A stretch of DNA of 64,000 nt from an uncultured Bacilli bacterium (GTDB lineage: Bacteria > Bacillota_I > Bacilli_A > RF39 > UBA660). Location of the stretch: contig CAKPRZ010000003.1 of the NCBI GenBank assembly GCA_934183165.1, positions 1 to 64,000 of the forward strand. The letters run 5' to 3'. Both the position numbers and the translations under genes were made by a program. The notes beneath the pieces are model-generated. The model saw only the letters and a program-made list of their open reading frames with translations. It was not told where the DNA came from and made no database searches. Shown here in pieces: positions 31,953 through 40,678 of this stretch (the first letter of the stretch is position 1; every line of letters starts with the position of its first letter).

Positions 31953-33260
31953 TTATAAACTTTTTTTCAAAAGTTGATTTAATTCAACTGCATATTCCAT
32001 AGGTAATTCTTCTCTAAATTTTTCAATAAAGCCAAGCATTATAAGTTCAATGGCTTTTTCTCTTGATATTCCTCTACTCATAAGATAAAAAATATTATCC
32101 TCACTTATTTTAGAAACAGTTGCTTCATGAATTAGAGAACTGTTATTATTTTCATTAATATTGGTTGGGAAAGTATCACTTTTTGATTTAGCATCAAGAA
32201 TTAATGTATCACATTTTATTAAGGCTTCACTATTTTCAGCTTCTTCTTTTATCTTAACTTCCCCTCTATAAGTTGCATTACCCCCATTTTTGGCAATACT
32301 TTTAGAAAGAATATTACTTTTTGTGTTTTTCCCAATATGAATCATTCTGGCACCACTATCTTGTTGTTGGTTATGATCAGCTACACTGATAGTAATACAT
32401 GTTCCACTAGAATTATCTCCCTTTAATATGCACGCAGGATATTTCATAGTAGCTTTCGAACCAATATTACCATCAATCCATTCCATAACACCATTTTCCA
32501 TAACTAGCGCTCTTTTTGTAACTAGATTTAGTACATTAGTAGCCCAATTTTGAACAGTAGAATACCTACATTTACTATTTTTTCCTACATATATTTCCAC
32601 AACTGCGGCATGTAGTGAAGAATCAGTATAATTTCTTGCAGTACATCCTTCTACATAATGAAGTGAACTATTATCATCAACAATAATTAATGTTCTTTCG
32701 AATTGTCCCATACCACGACTATTAATTCTAAAATAACTATGAAGAGGTCTATCTAATGTTGTGTTAGGTGGAATATATATAAAACTGCCTCCACTAAAAA
32801 CACTAGAATTCAATGCAGTAAATTTATTTTCACCATTTTTTACAATCTTACCAAAATATTTTTTTACTAATTCAGGATATTTTTTCATAGCATCTTCAAT
32901 AGAAGTAAATATTACTTTTTTTTCTTTTACTTCTTCTAACATATTATGATATATTACTTCACTTTCGTATTGTACACCTATACCATCTAGATTTTTTTCG
33001 CTATCAACTACTCCTAAATCTGTAAATTCATCTTTCAAATTATTATTCAATTGATTCCAATTGTCCTTTATATCTCTATCATTAGCTTTATAATATATAA
33101 TTTTTTCAAAATCTATTTCGTAATCAGGTCCAAACTTAGGCATAGGAATATTCTCAAAAAGTTCATAGCTTTTAATTCTATAATCTCTAATCCATGGCTC
33201 TTCTTGTTTATATTTTGATATAGCTTCAACATTTTCTTTGTTTATTCCTACAATTTCCAT
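31953..33260 (-). CDS. sufB: Fe-S cluster assembly scaffold SufB
   Basis: This 435-residue beta-helix protein forms the SufBCD scaffold that builds 4Fe-4S clusters. Typical segments are seen: VFSGGSFIYIPPNTTLDRPLH, HYVEGCTARNYTDSSLHAAVVEIYVG, WATNVLNLVTKRA and FPTNINENNNSSLIHEATVSK. The C-terminus has SRGISREKAIELIMLGFIE. The length is a little under the usual 465. It is the last gene of the sufCDSU-x-sufB operon. Confidence 0.96.
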   Translation of the reverse strand: MEIVGINKENVEAISKYKQEEPWIRDYRIKSYELFENIPMPKFGPDYEIDFEKIIYYKANDRDIKDNWNQLNNNLKDEFTDLGVVDSEKNLDGIGVQYESEVIYHNMLEEVKEKKVIFTSIEDAMKKYPELVKKYFGKIVKNGENKFTALNSSVFSGGSFIYIPPNTTLDRPLHSYFRINSRGMGQFERTLIIVDDNSSLHYVEGCTARNYTDSSLHAAVVEIYVGKNSKCRYSTVQNWATNVLNLVTKRALVMENGVMEWIDGNIGSKATMKYPACILKGDNSSGTCITISVADHNQQQDSGARMIHIGKNTKSNILSKSIAKNGGNATYRGEVKIKEEAENSEALIKCDTLILDAKSKSDTFPTNINENNNSSLIHEATVSKISEDNIFYLMSRGISREKAIELIMLGFIEKFREELPMEYAVELNQLLKKSL

Positions 33261-33269
33261 AGTTATCTC

Positions 33270-33683
33270 CTATCTTCTTATTTTTTTCAACATTTTTCCT
33301 ATTCTGTTTTTGATATTAGACTCTTGACGTTTTGCAATAATCATGTCTTTATCTTCAAAATAAAGTACATCAGTTGCTAAAACAGCATCTTCCAAATCTT
33401 CTATATCATATATATCTTTATTGTAAATATCATGTGCCCTGTACAATACAAAATCGGCAGGAGATGAATTCATTAAGTATGATTCTCCTTTATTTAATTT
33501 TGATTTATCTGGTGTTATATATTTTTCTTTATTGTTAAAAATATTAATAAGTGTACCATTCTCTTCATAACATAATTTATAAGTTACAAACGAACACACT
33601 CTTCGTCCATTTGATATTCCCTCATATTTTGCTATAGCAGCAACCCTCAATTCATTCTTGGTAAAATTATTTTTTTGATCCAT
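33270..33683 (-). CDS. Unknown protein inserted between sufU and sufB
   Basis: I do not recognise this protein of about 137 residues. It is soluble, with a beta-rich first half (RVCSFVTYKLCYEENGTLINIF) and a basic helical tail (SNIKNRIGKMLKKIRR). It has no CxxC metal motif and two cysteines only (VCSF and LCYE). AAGGAG is eight bases before the ATG at 33683. It lies nine bases from sufB and about twelve from sufU, so it is transcribed with the SUF genes and may assist cluster assembly or delivery. That link rests on context alone. Confidence 0.7.
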   Translation of the reverse strand: MDQKNNFTKNELRVAAIAKYEGISNGRRVCSFVTYKLCYEENGTLINIFNNKEKYITPDKSKLNKGESYLMNSSPADFVLYRAHDIYNKDIYDIEDLEDAVLATDVLYFEDKDMIIAKRQESNIKNRIGKMLKKIRR

Positions 33684-33695
33684 CCAAAACACTCC

Positions 33696-34112
33696 TTAAC
33701 TACTTAAAACTTTTTTTATTCCTTCAAATGGAAGCAACGCACAGCGCTTTCTACTTGGCTGTTTATAAATCTCATCATAAACAATAAGTTCTTCTAATGC
33801 TTCATGATCGAATGGTTCTTCATTAACCATTTTTTCAAAATTAGTAACTATTTCTAATGCTTGCTCTTTAGTTTTTCCAATTAAAGTTTTTATCATAATT
33901 GATGTCGCTGATGTACATATCGCACAAGCTTCACCATCAAATCTAATATCTTTTATTATATTATCTTCAATATTTATCATTATATCAATATTATCAACAC
34001 ATGAAGAATTTCTAGTATTTATTTTACAATATTTATCATCTTCAATTAATCCTCTATTCACAGGCTTTTGATAATGTTCTAACATAACTTCTCTTTTTAG
34101 TTTACTGTCCAT
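33696..34112 (-). CDS. sufU: SufU-type sulfur transfer protein
   Basis: This 138-residue IscU-fold protein carries the three SufU cysteines in NSSCVDN, GEACAIC and RKRCALLPF. The inserted segment after the second cysteine motif distinguishes SufU from IscU. In Bacillus, SufU accepts sulfur from SufS with the help of zinc. The first motif reads CVDN in place of the usual CGD, so the Asp zinc ligand is kept in place but the glycine is not. It lies 12 bases from sufS. Confidence 0.94.
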   Translation of the reverse strand: MDSKLKREVMLEHYQKPVNRGLIEDDKYCKINTRNSSCVDNIDIMINIEDNIIKDIRFDGEACAICTSATSIMIKTLIGKTKEQALEIVTNFEKMVNEEPFDHEALEELIVYDEIYKQPSRKRCALLPFEGIKKVLSS

Positions 34113-34124
34113 TTTTACACCTCT

Positions 34125-35327
34125 TTACAATATTATATCAAAAATATTACCATGATTATTTAAAACTTTTACTAATAAATCAATTTCTTCTTTCGTATTA
34201 TAAAAGTAAAAACTTGCCCTACAAGTATTAGTTGTTTTTATTTCATCTTTTAGGATTTTAGCACAATGATTTCCTGATCTAACACATATTTTATAATGAT
34301 TTAAATAAACTGCTAGGTCCTGGCTGAAAATCTTATCTATGTTAAAAACAATAATACCTGATTGGCTATTTTTATTATATATTGTTAAATCTTTTATGTT
34401 TTCTAATTTTTTGATAGCATATTTTTTTAATTCCATTTCATAATTATGGATATTTTCAATGCCAATATTATTAATATAATCAATTGCACTACCCATTCCA
34501 ATTACTCCAGCTATATTTTGAGTACCAGCCTCTAATCTCTCAGGTAGATTTTTATATTCAACTTCTCCACTCGATTCAAAAAAAGCATTCATTCCCCCAC
34601 CATATTCGGTAGGTACTAATTTATCTAAAAGTTCATATTTGCCATACAAGCCACCTACACCAGTTGGTCCTAACATTTTGTGAGCAGAAAAAGCAAGAAA
34701 TGAAACATTACTTTTTTGAACATCTATTTTTATGTGTCCCATACTTTGAGCTGCATCAACTACAAATAAAATATTCTTAGATTTACAAATATCACCAATC
34801 ATATTTATATCTCTTACATCACCTATAACATTAGTAACATGCGCTAGTGAAATAACCTTGGTATTAGCTGTTATAGCTGATTCTATATTTTCTTTTGTAA
34901 TAGAAAAGTTATCATCCAATTCAATAAAATTAACTTTGATTCCAATTCTATTTGCTAGTTCCATCCAAGGTAAAATATTTGATGCATGTTCACTTCTACT
35001 TAATAATACTTCATCACCCTCATGTAAATAATTTTCCATAAAGCCAAATACAATCATATTTAATGAATCAGTAGTACCTTTAGTAAAAATAATCTCACTT
35101 GATTTATTTGCATTAATAAACTCTTTTATTTTTTCTCTTACATTTTCATATTTTTGATCAACTTCTACACTATTATCATAATCTCCTCTATGAGCATTTG
35201 CTGTATAACTACTATAGTAATCAGTAATTGCATCAATAACACATTGTGGTTTTAATGTAGTTGCTCCGTTGTCAAAATAAACTAAATTTTTATTTTTTTT
35301 AAATATTGGAAAATCATTTCTATTCAT
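34125..35327 (-). CDS. sufS: Cysteine desulfurase SufS
   Basis: This 400-residue PLP enzyme takes sulfur from cysteine. The PLP lysine is in FLAFSAHKMLGPTG, the active cysteine in VRSGNHCAKIL, and the N-terminal VYFDNGATTLKPQ is typical of type II desulfurases. HRGDYDNSVEVDQKYE is the usual N-terminal contact region. It is in the sufCDSU-x-sufB operon and passes persulfide to SufU. Confidence 0.97.
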   Translation of the reverse strand: MNRNDFPIFKKNKNLVYFDNGATTLKPQCVIDAITDYYSSYTANAHRGDYDNSVEVDQKYENVREKIKEFINANKSSEIIFTKGTTDSLNMIVFGFMENYLHEGDEVLLSRSEHASNILPWMELANRIGIKVNFIELDDNFSITKENIESAITANTKVISLAHVTNVIGDVRDINMIGDICKSKNILFVVDAAQSMGHIKIDVQKSNVSFLAFSAHKMLGPTGVGGLYGKYELLDKLVPTEYGGGMNAFFESSGEVEYKNLPERLEAGTQNIAGVIGMGSAIDYINNIGIENIHNYEMELKKYAIKKLENIKDLTIYNKNSQSGIIVFNIDKIFSQDLAVYLNHYKICVRSGNHCAKILKDEIKTTNTCRASFYFYNTKEEIDLLVKVLNNHGNIFDIIL

Positions 35328-35342
35328 AATTCACCTCTTTTC

Positions 35343-36056
35343 TTATATATTTAAAATAGCTTTGACCTCATCAATTAATTCTTCTGAAACTTCTAAAATT
35401 CCTAATAAAAATCCTTTTATTAACAATTTTTTTATTTCTTCTTCTTTTATTCCTCTACTTTTCATATAAAAAATGTCATTTTTATCAAAGTCACTAATAT
35501 ATGCCGAATGTGATGCATTAACATCATCTAAATTAACTATTAAGTTTGGAAGAATTTTGCTTTTTCCACAGAAATAGTTAATAATTTTATTTTCTTGTTT
35601 TGCATTTGTATTAATAGCATCTTTATTAACAATGGTGTTTATATCAAATATCAAATTATTATCAGAAGCATTAATTCCATGATTAAATACTTCACTAACT
35701 GTATTTTTATTATTATGAATTATATTACATTTATAATGTCCTTCTTTAGTTACTAAACAACTATAGTTTAGTATTAAACTTGCACCTTCTCCATTTAGGT
35801 ATATATCTAAAGAATTATTACTATTGTTTACTGCACAATTATATATTAATCTACTATTTTCACCCAAGGTAAATGTGTATTTACATTTACTTGATGAACA
35901 CAACTCGGTTATATTTAAACATATATTATCTTCAACTATAAAGTTTACAAATCTATCAATATTATCAAATCTAATTATTACATCTGTATCTTCTTCTATT
36001 ACTACATTACCTAATTCATCATCGCTATTCAATAATAATTTATTCACAAGAATCAT
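35343..36056 (-). CDS. sufD: Short SufD scaffold protein
   Basis: This protein of about 237 residues has the beta-helix core and C-terminal tail of SufD/SufB (NLDDVNASHSAYISDFDKND, then FYMKSRGIKEEEIKKLLIKGF). Usual SufD proteins are 400 residues or more; the N-terminal helical domain is absent here. Start choice: ATG at 36056, overlapping the sufC stop region; an upstream GTG at 36062 is also possible. The fold-defining His in NASHSAY is kept. Confidence 0.88.
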   Translation of the reverse strand: MILVNKLLLNSDDELGNVVIEEDTDVIIRFDNIDRFVNFIVEDNICLNITELCSSSKCKYTFTLGENSRLIYNCAVNNSNNSLDIYLNGEGASLILNYSCLVTKEGHYKCNIIHNNKNTVSEVFNHGINASDNNLIFDINTIVNKDAINTNAKQENKIINYFCGKSKILPNLIVNLDDVNASHSAYISDFDKNDIFYMKSRGIKEEEIKKLLIKGFLLGILEVSEELIDEVKAILNI

Positions 36057-36798
36057 TCTCACTTACTCTATTTATCTTACTATAACCGTTTTTTTCTATT
36101 TCAAAAGCTAAATTATAGTCACCAGTCTCAACAATTCGTCCACCATTCATAACATGAACATATTTAGGCTTAATATATTCTAAAATTCGAGGATAATGAG
36201 TAATAATAAGAACTGAAGAATCTTTATGTTCACTTAAATATTTATTTATATTCTCAGTCACTATTTTAAGACTATCTACATCAAGTCCTGAATCAAGTTC
36301 ATCCAATATAATAAATTTTGGTTCTAGCATGCGCATTTGAAAGATTTCATTTTTCTTTCTTTCTCCACCTGATGCTCCAACATTAACATTTCTATGAATA
36401 TTTTCTTTATCAATCTTCAAATCATTAAATGTAGCTTCTGTCTTTTTAATAAATTCATATAAACCTATAGGATTTTCTCTTCTTGAGTTAATAGCAGATT
36501 TGATAAACTCACTATTGGAAATTCCTTCTATACTAGTGGGATTTTGCATAGATAAAAATATTCCTAATCTTGATCTTTCATCAACATCTAATTCTTTTAT
36601 ACTGTGTCCATCAAACAATATATCTCCATAAAGTACTTTATATTCACTACTTCCCATTATTACTTTTGATAAAGTACTTTTTCCAGTTCCATTTGGTCCC
36701 ATTATAGCATGTACTTCACCATCATTTATAGTTAATGAAAAGTCATCTAATATTTTTTTATCTGCAACACTAACAGTTAATTTTTTTATTTCAAGCAT
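36040..36798 (-). CDS. sufC: SufC ATPase of the Fe-S assembly complex
   Basis: This 252-residue ABC-type ATPase drives the SufBCD scaffold. Walker A is GPNGTGKSTL, the signature is ASGGERKKNE and Walker B is FIILDELDSGLD. Length and the GGERKKNE signature are characteristic of SufC and differ from transporters. It is the first gene of the operon; a TATAAT lies about 30 bases before the ATG on the minus strand. Confidence 0.97.
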   Translation of the reverse strand: MLEIKKLTVSVADKKILDDFSLTINDGEVHAIMGPNGTGKSTLSKVIMGSSEYKVLYGDILFDGHSIKELDVDERSRLGIFLSMQNPTSIEGISNSEFIKSAINSRRENPIGLYEFIKKTEATFNDLKIDKENIHRNVNVGASGGERKKNEIFQMRMLEPKFIILDELDSGLDVDSLKIVTENINKYLSEHKDSSVLIITHYPRILEYIKPKYVHVMNGGRIVETGDYNLAFEIEKNGYSKINRVSENDSCE

Positions 36799-36870
36799 AT
36801 TAATACCTCCGCCATTACTACTTACCTCATATTATAGCATAAATCCGAAAAAATAAGTCGAAAAACGCAT

Positions 36871-36900
36871 AAAAAAAATTAATGAATCATTAACTTTTTT
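36871..36900. terminator. Terminator between the carrier-protein gene and the SUF operon
   Basis: TTAATG, three bases and CATTAA form a stem extended by A and T runs on both sides. It works for the minus-strand cassette that ends at 36957, upstream of the sufC promoter. Confidence 0.65.
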
Positions 36901-36956
36901 ATATTACTAATATGCTTTAATCTAATCTAACTAGAATTAATAAAACTAACACCTAT

Positions 36957-37187
36957 TTATATATTTTTATTTATGTTGTTAATATATTCTGATAACTTAT
37001 CAACATTTCTTAATATATCTCTATTTATTCTAGTTGGTTGCACTTCTATTCCTAAATCTTCTAATCTTGAAAATAGTTCAATAAAAGCATACGAATCAAG
37101 AAGACCACTATCAATTAAATCAATATTACTATCTCCTGCACGTTCATCATCACATATATCAATTAAAATACCTTTAACATCTATCAT
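36957..37187 (-). CDS. Acyl or D-alanyl carrier protein (DltC-like)
   Basis: This 76-residue helical carrier protein has the phosphopantetheine site DLIDSGLLDSYAFIELF; the serine is in LDSYA, as in DltC, where LDSM is usual. The following LEDLGIEVQPTRINRD matches the DltC pattern of a basic-binding loop after helix II. Its start overlaps the adenylation gene by four bases. With the DltA-like enzyme it could carry D-alanine or another amino acid. No dltB or dltD lies nearby. Confidence 0.8.
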   Translation of the reverse strand: MIDVKGILIDICDDERAGDSNIDLIDSGLLDSYAFIELFSRLEDLGIEVQPTRINRDILRNVDKLSEYINNINKNI

Positions 37188-38605
37188 AAATTTGCAACCT
37201 TCTTTCTATCTAGTTTCCCATTATTATTAACTGGCAAAGTATCTACTTTTTCTATAAATTTTGGAATCATATAGCTTGGTAATTTGTCCATAAGTATTGA
37301 ATATATTTTTTCTTTTGATGTTTCACCTACAACATAAGCTTTCAAATATTTTACTTTACCTAAATCATTTTTCTTTGCAACAACACAACACATATAAACA
37401 CCATGAATACTGTTTATATTTTTTTCTATTTCTTCTAATTCTATTCGATAACCATTAATCTTTACTTGGTTATCAACTCTTCCCTTACAATATAATTTAT
37501 TATCAATTATTTTTCCTAAATCTCCTGTTCTATAGCAATTAACATTATCCTCTTTATAATATCCACCTTTTACTAATCCTAAATATCCACTAAAAACACT
37601 TTTTCCTTGAATAATAATTTCATCTTTATCAATTATTATTTTATTATTACTTTGTTCTAAATTACCAACCGGTAACTCGTTTTTAGTTAACATATCTTTT
37701 GTTATAATGATACTGCTAACGGCACTAGTTGCTTCGGTTGGACCATAAGCATTAATTACATTTATTTTAGGAAAACGACTATATATTTTTTTAACAACTT
37801 CAACTTCGAGCATTTCACCACAAAAATAAATGCTTTTTAAATCAGGATAATTTTCAGTACCAAACTTTTTATCCAATAATAAATATTTCATAAAAGTTGG
37901 GGTTATTACCATTACGTTTACTCGTTTATTGCCAATATAATCTAAAAAAGAGTCTAAATTTTCTTGAAGAATTTTATCACTGCCAATTAGAGTATGTCCA
38001 TTAAATAAAGAATAATAAAAATCAGTAACGCTTAAGTCAAAACTAAAACTTGCTTGATTTAGAACATTACATTTTTCAAATGATAATCCATCAATATTAG
38101 AAATCCATTCAATAAAATTTATAAGATTACTATAGCTAATTGGTACACCTTTTGGTATTCCCGTCGATCCTGATGTAAAAATAATATAACAGATTTCATT
38201 ATTATTTAAAGATTGTTTTTCATGATATTCATAATTATCTAAGCTATAAATATCATCTATGCTAGATACAGGAAATTGCTTTTTTATTCCACTGTTATTA
38301 ATAACTAAGGTGCTTTTACTTATTTGTATTATTTTGTTAATTCGTTCATCAGGCGTAAAAATATCAACAGGAATATAACTCCTTCTAGCTAAAATACACC
38401 CTATAAAAGAAATAACCATTTCTATATTTTTATGACCGTAAACCATTACTGGACTATTATCATTTTTTAAATATTTTTCTAATTTCTGAGCTTTTTCTAG
38501 TAATTGTCCATAAGTTATGAAATTATTATTTATCACATAAAAAACTCTATCACTATATTTTTCTAATTTTTCCAGTAATAAATTTCTAAATATTTCGTCA
38601 TACAT
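37184..38605 (-). CDS. Amino-acid adenylation enzyme (DltA-like)
   Basis: This 473-residue AMP-forming enzyme shows the A3 core IIFTSGSTGIPKGVP, A5 NAYGPTEATSA, A7 YRTGDLG, A8 GRVDNQVKINGYRIELEEIE and A10 NNNGKLDRKKV. Its size is close to DltA (about 500 residues), which loads D-alanine on DltC. Substrate specificity cannot be read with certainty. It overlaps vanW by eight bases and the carrier gene by four, so the three form one operon. Absence of dltB and dltD suggests either a partial dlt pathway or a different acceptor. Confidence 0.85.
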   Translation of the reverse strand: MYDEIFRNLLLEKLEKYSDRVFYVINNNFITYGQLLEKAQKLEKYLKNDNSPVMVYGHKNIEMVISFIGCILARRSYIPVDIFTPDERINKIIQISKSTLVINNSGIKKQFPVSSIDDIYSLDNYEYHEKQSLNNNEICYIIFTSGSTGIPKGVPISYSNLINFIEWISNIDGLSFEKCNVLNQASFSFDLSVTDFYYSLFNGHTLIGSDKILQENLDSFLDYIGNKRVNVMVITPTFMKYLLLDKKFGTENYPDLKSIYFCGEMLEVEVVKKIYSRFPKINVINAYGPTEATSAVSSIIITKDMLTKNELPVGNLEQSNNKIIIDKDEIIIQGKSVFSGYLGLVKGGYYKEDNVNCYRTGDLGKIIDNKLYCKGRVDNQVKINGYRIELEEIEKNINSIHGVYMCCVVAKKNDLGKVKYLKAYVVGETSKEKIYSILMDKLPSYMIPKFIEKVDTLPVNNNGKLDRKKVANL

Positions 38606-39444
38606 TTTGACTGTTATCTTTCTTTCTAATTTGGTCTTTAGGGATTAGATTATGGTCATACATTACTAAGGAATGGTTATCTAATATTAATTCTTTTTTT
38701 ACACATTTATTACTTTTACGATCTATAACATATCTATATACTTGACTATTTCTATAATAATCATCGCCTATTTTAATATAATGATGGTTTTCTTCTTCTA
38801 ACTTATATCGATATGGAAAAGGATGCTCACTTCTTAATTCTCCACAAAGGTCACCATTTTCTATCCAAAAAACTAATTGAACATCTTGATCAGTTACATT
38901 TTTAAAACGATAATCTACATGCTTATATAAAATCGAAGTTCCAGTACCAAAAGGTACTCTTCTTCTATCATCTGGGAACAATGCATCACTATGGTGATGT
39001 AATTCATAAACTTCTAGAGGACTATTTAATATCAGCCAATGGCACATATTGGCCATTTGGCATAGCCCCCCCCCCGAATCCAGATACGAAGCCTTTTTTA
39101 CTTATGATTAGACCTTCTTTATATCCCTTCTCTTTGGTAGCTTTTCCTAACAATCTCCAAAAAGAGAAAACTTCACCAGGATGTATAACTATATTTGTTA
39201 GTTTTTTACTTGCAATATCTATATTAGTTACTTTATTTTCTTGTAACCTCATATCAACACCATGTAATTTTCTTACTAAAACGGAACAATGTCCCTTTAC
39301 AATATTAGGTAATAAATCTGGGTTTTTATCTTTTGCAAATTTAATACGTTTCATCTTATCTTTAACATCTTTTAAAACTCTTTCTTTATATAGCGATATT
39401 TCATAACATGTTGGATTTATATCACAAAACAATTTCCTTTTCAT
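38598..39444 (-). pseudogene. vanW: VanW-family protein gene, split by a frameshift at a G10 tract
   Basis: Two overlapping frames together make one VanW protein of about 282 residues. The first (39444 down to 39022) begins MKRKLFCDINPTCYEIS and reaches GEVFSFWRLLG and GFVSGFGGG. The second (to 38598) continues MANMCHWLILNSPLEVYELHHHSD. The junction is a run of ten G on the minus strand (39066-39075). Nine would restore the expected GGGLCQMAN motif in one frame. The tract may be phase-variable, a fixed mutation or a sequencing error. VanW proteins are found near VanB clusters and widely in Firmicutes; their role is unknown. The gene heads the adenylation/carrier cassette. Confidence 0.85.
39066..39075. 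repeat. Homopolymer of ten G/C inside vanW
   Basis: Ten consecutive C on the plus strand (G on the coding strand) stand out strongly in this AT-rich sequence. Such tracts slip during replication and are a classic basis for phase variation. Confidence 0.9.
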
Positions 39445-39581
39445 AATAACTCACTTTCTCTTATCATAACTATATCATTAAATATTAAAATTTAAAATAT
39501 TATTATTAAGTTTTTCATTTTATTGAATAAAAATATTAAAAGTAATCATTATATAAATATGAATATTTGCTGTATTCACCA

Positions 39582-39605
39582 AAAAATGCTTTTAAGCATT
39601 TTTAT
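39582..39605. terminator. Free-standing hairpin with A/T runs
   Basis: AAAAATGCTT and its complement form a ten-base stem followed by TTTATTTT on the plus strand. No plus-strand gene ends before it within the 140-base intergenic region, so it may be a leader hairpin of the next gene or the remains of a lost gene's terminator. Confidence 0.45.
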
Positions 39606-39635
39606 TTTGTATTATAATTTAGTTGGTGATATTAT

Positions 39636-39902
39636 ATGAAAAATAAATTAAATATTTTAATTTCTATTATTGCTTCTTTAATTGTTGGATTACTTTTTAT
39701 TCCTATTAAAGTAACAGGCGGATTAAATGGTAGTAGAGTTTATGGAAGAACAAGTATTATTAACTTTATTATTCCTAACAAGAATATGTGTACTAATTGT
39801 TATACTTATAAAATCTCTTGGTTATTACTATTACTAGAAGTAATACTAGTGTTTGGTATTGCACTTATAATATTAAATATAATAGAAAAGAGGAAAAAAT
39901 AA
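39636..39902 (+). CDS. Small two-helix membrane protein
   Basis: This 88-residue protein has two hydrophobic helices (about residues 8-26 and 61-82) around a loop with GRTSIINFIIPNKNMCTNCYTYK containing a CxxC pair. The tail is basic (IEKRKK), placing both ends in the cytoplasm and the CxxC outside. It is not recognised as a known family. TATAAT at 39613-39618 is its likely -10 box. Its stop overlaps the HIT gene start by one base (TAATG). Confidence 0.7.
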   Translation: MKNKLNILISIIASLIVGLLFIPIKVTGGLNGSRVYGRTSIINFIIPNKNMCTNCYTYKISWLLLLLEVILVFGIALIILNIIEKRKK

Positions 39903-40291
39903 TGAATGATTGTCTATTTTGCAAAATAATAAAAGGAGAAGTTCCTAGTTACACAGTATATGAAGATGACTTAGTTAAGGCTTTTTTAGATATTGCGCCT
40001 TCTACTAATGGAGACTTACTTATAATACCAAAAGAACATTTTGAAAATATAATGGACATTAATGATGAAATTATAGCTCATATATTTAAAGTGGCAAAAA
40101 AATTGTACCCTATTTTAAAAGAAAAATTAGGATGTAAAGGAATGACTCTTGTTCAAAATAATGAACTAGGTCAAGATATAAAACATTTTCATCTACATCT
40201 TACACCAAGATACGATAACGACTTATTAGCACATAATTTTAATAAAGATATTTTATTAAATGTTGAAACTGTTTTTGACAAATTAAAATAG
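39902..40291 (+). CDS. HIT-family nucleotide hydrolase
   Basis: This 129-residue protein carries the histidine-triad motif HFHLHLTPR and the N-terminal CLFCKIIKGEVPS typical of Hit/HinT proteins, which hydrolyse AMP-linked substrates. The start at 39902 overlaps the preceding stop codon, with GAGG upstream; the longer frame upstream is not conserved in character. The zinc-type CxxC at the N-terminus is present. Confidence 0.95.
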   Translation: MNDCLFCKIIKGEVPSYTVYEDDLVKAFLDIAPSTNGDLLIIPKEHFENIMDINDEIIAHIFKVAKKLYPILKEKLGCKGMTLVQNNELGQDIKHFHLHLTPRYDNDLLAHNFNKDILLNVETVFDKLK

Positions 40292-40292
40292 T

Positions 40293-40319
40293 AAAAAAAG
40301 AAGGTAACCTTCTTTTTTT
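40293..40319. terminator. Bidirectional terminator
   Basis: A twelve-base perfect stem (AAAAAAAGAAGG with its complement) around TAA separates the HIT gene from the convergent YjcZ-like gene and overlaps the latter's stop codon. Confidence 0.8.
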
Positions 40320-40431
40320 AAAATGTCATACAAGATCCTAAGATAATTGCTAGTAAAATATATAATACTATAATCATTATATATCCTGAACCTCTTCTAT
40401 TACAGCAAGTTGATTCATTAGAGCAAGACAT
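40318..40431 (-). CDS. YjcZ-like tiny spore-type membrane peptide 1
   Basis: This 37-residue peptide begins MSCSNESTCCNRRGSG and continues with a single hydrophobic helix YIMIIVLYILLAIILGS. This matches the pattern of the YjcZ family of tiny transmembrane peptides made in sporulating Bacillus. A full AAGGAGGTG site precedes the ATG. A second copy lies 17 bases upstream. The role in the spore is unknown. Confidence 0.8.
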   Translation of the reverse strand: MSCSNESTCCNRRGSGYIMIIVLYILLAIILGSCMTF

Positions 40432-40448
40432 ATATACACCTCCTTAAA

Positions 40449-40529
40449 TTATATATAGGCACCTAGAATTATTACTAGTAAAACAAATAGAACTAACAAA
40501 ATAGCATAATTTGATGTACAGTTACCCAT
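40449..40529 (-). CDS. YjcZ-like tiny spore-type membrane peptide 2
   Basis: This 26-residue peptide begins MGNCTSNY and is then almost wholly hydrophobic (AILLVLFVLLVIILGAYI). The ATG follows AGGAGG. Tandem position and the shared VLxxLLxIILG core with the next gene indicate duplication. It would be missed by length-limited gene finders. Confidence 0.75.
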   Translation of the reverse strand: MGNCTSNYAILLVLFVLLVIILGAYI

Positions 40530-40619
40530 AATTTTTTCCTCCTTTTTTCTTTACTCACAGTATTTTATGGTATAACCCCATAAAGTGTTCGGACTATTAG
40601 TAAATTTTAATCAAAATAA

Positions 40620-40648
40620 TTGTAATTTAAACATATATTTGTTATGAT
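40620..40648 (+). promoter_or_regulatory. Promoter of prsA
   Basis: TTGTAA (40620-40625), 17 bases and TATGAT (40643-40648) lie about 30 bases before the prsA start, matching a sigma-A type promoter. Confidence 0.6.
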
Positions 40649-40678
40649 AGTTATGTACATAAATGGAAGGAGAACAAA

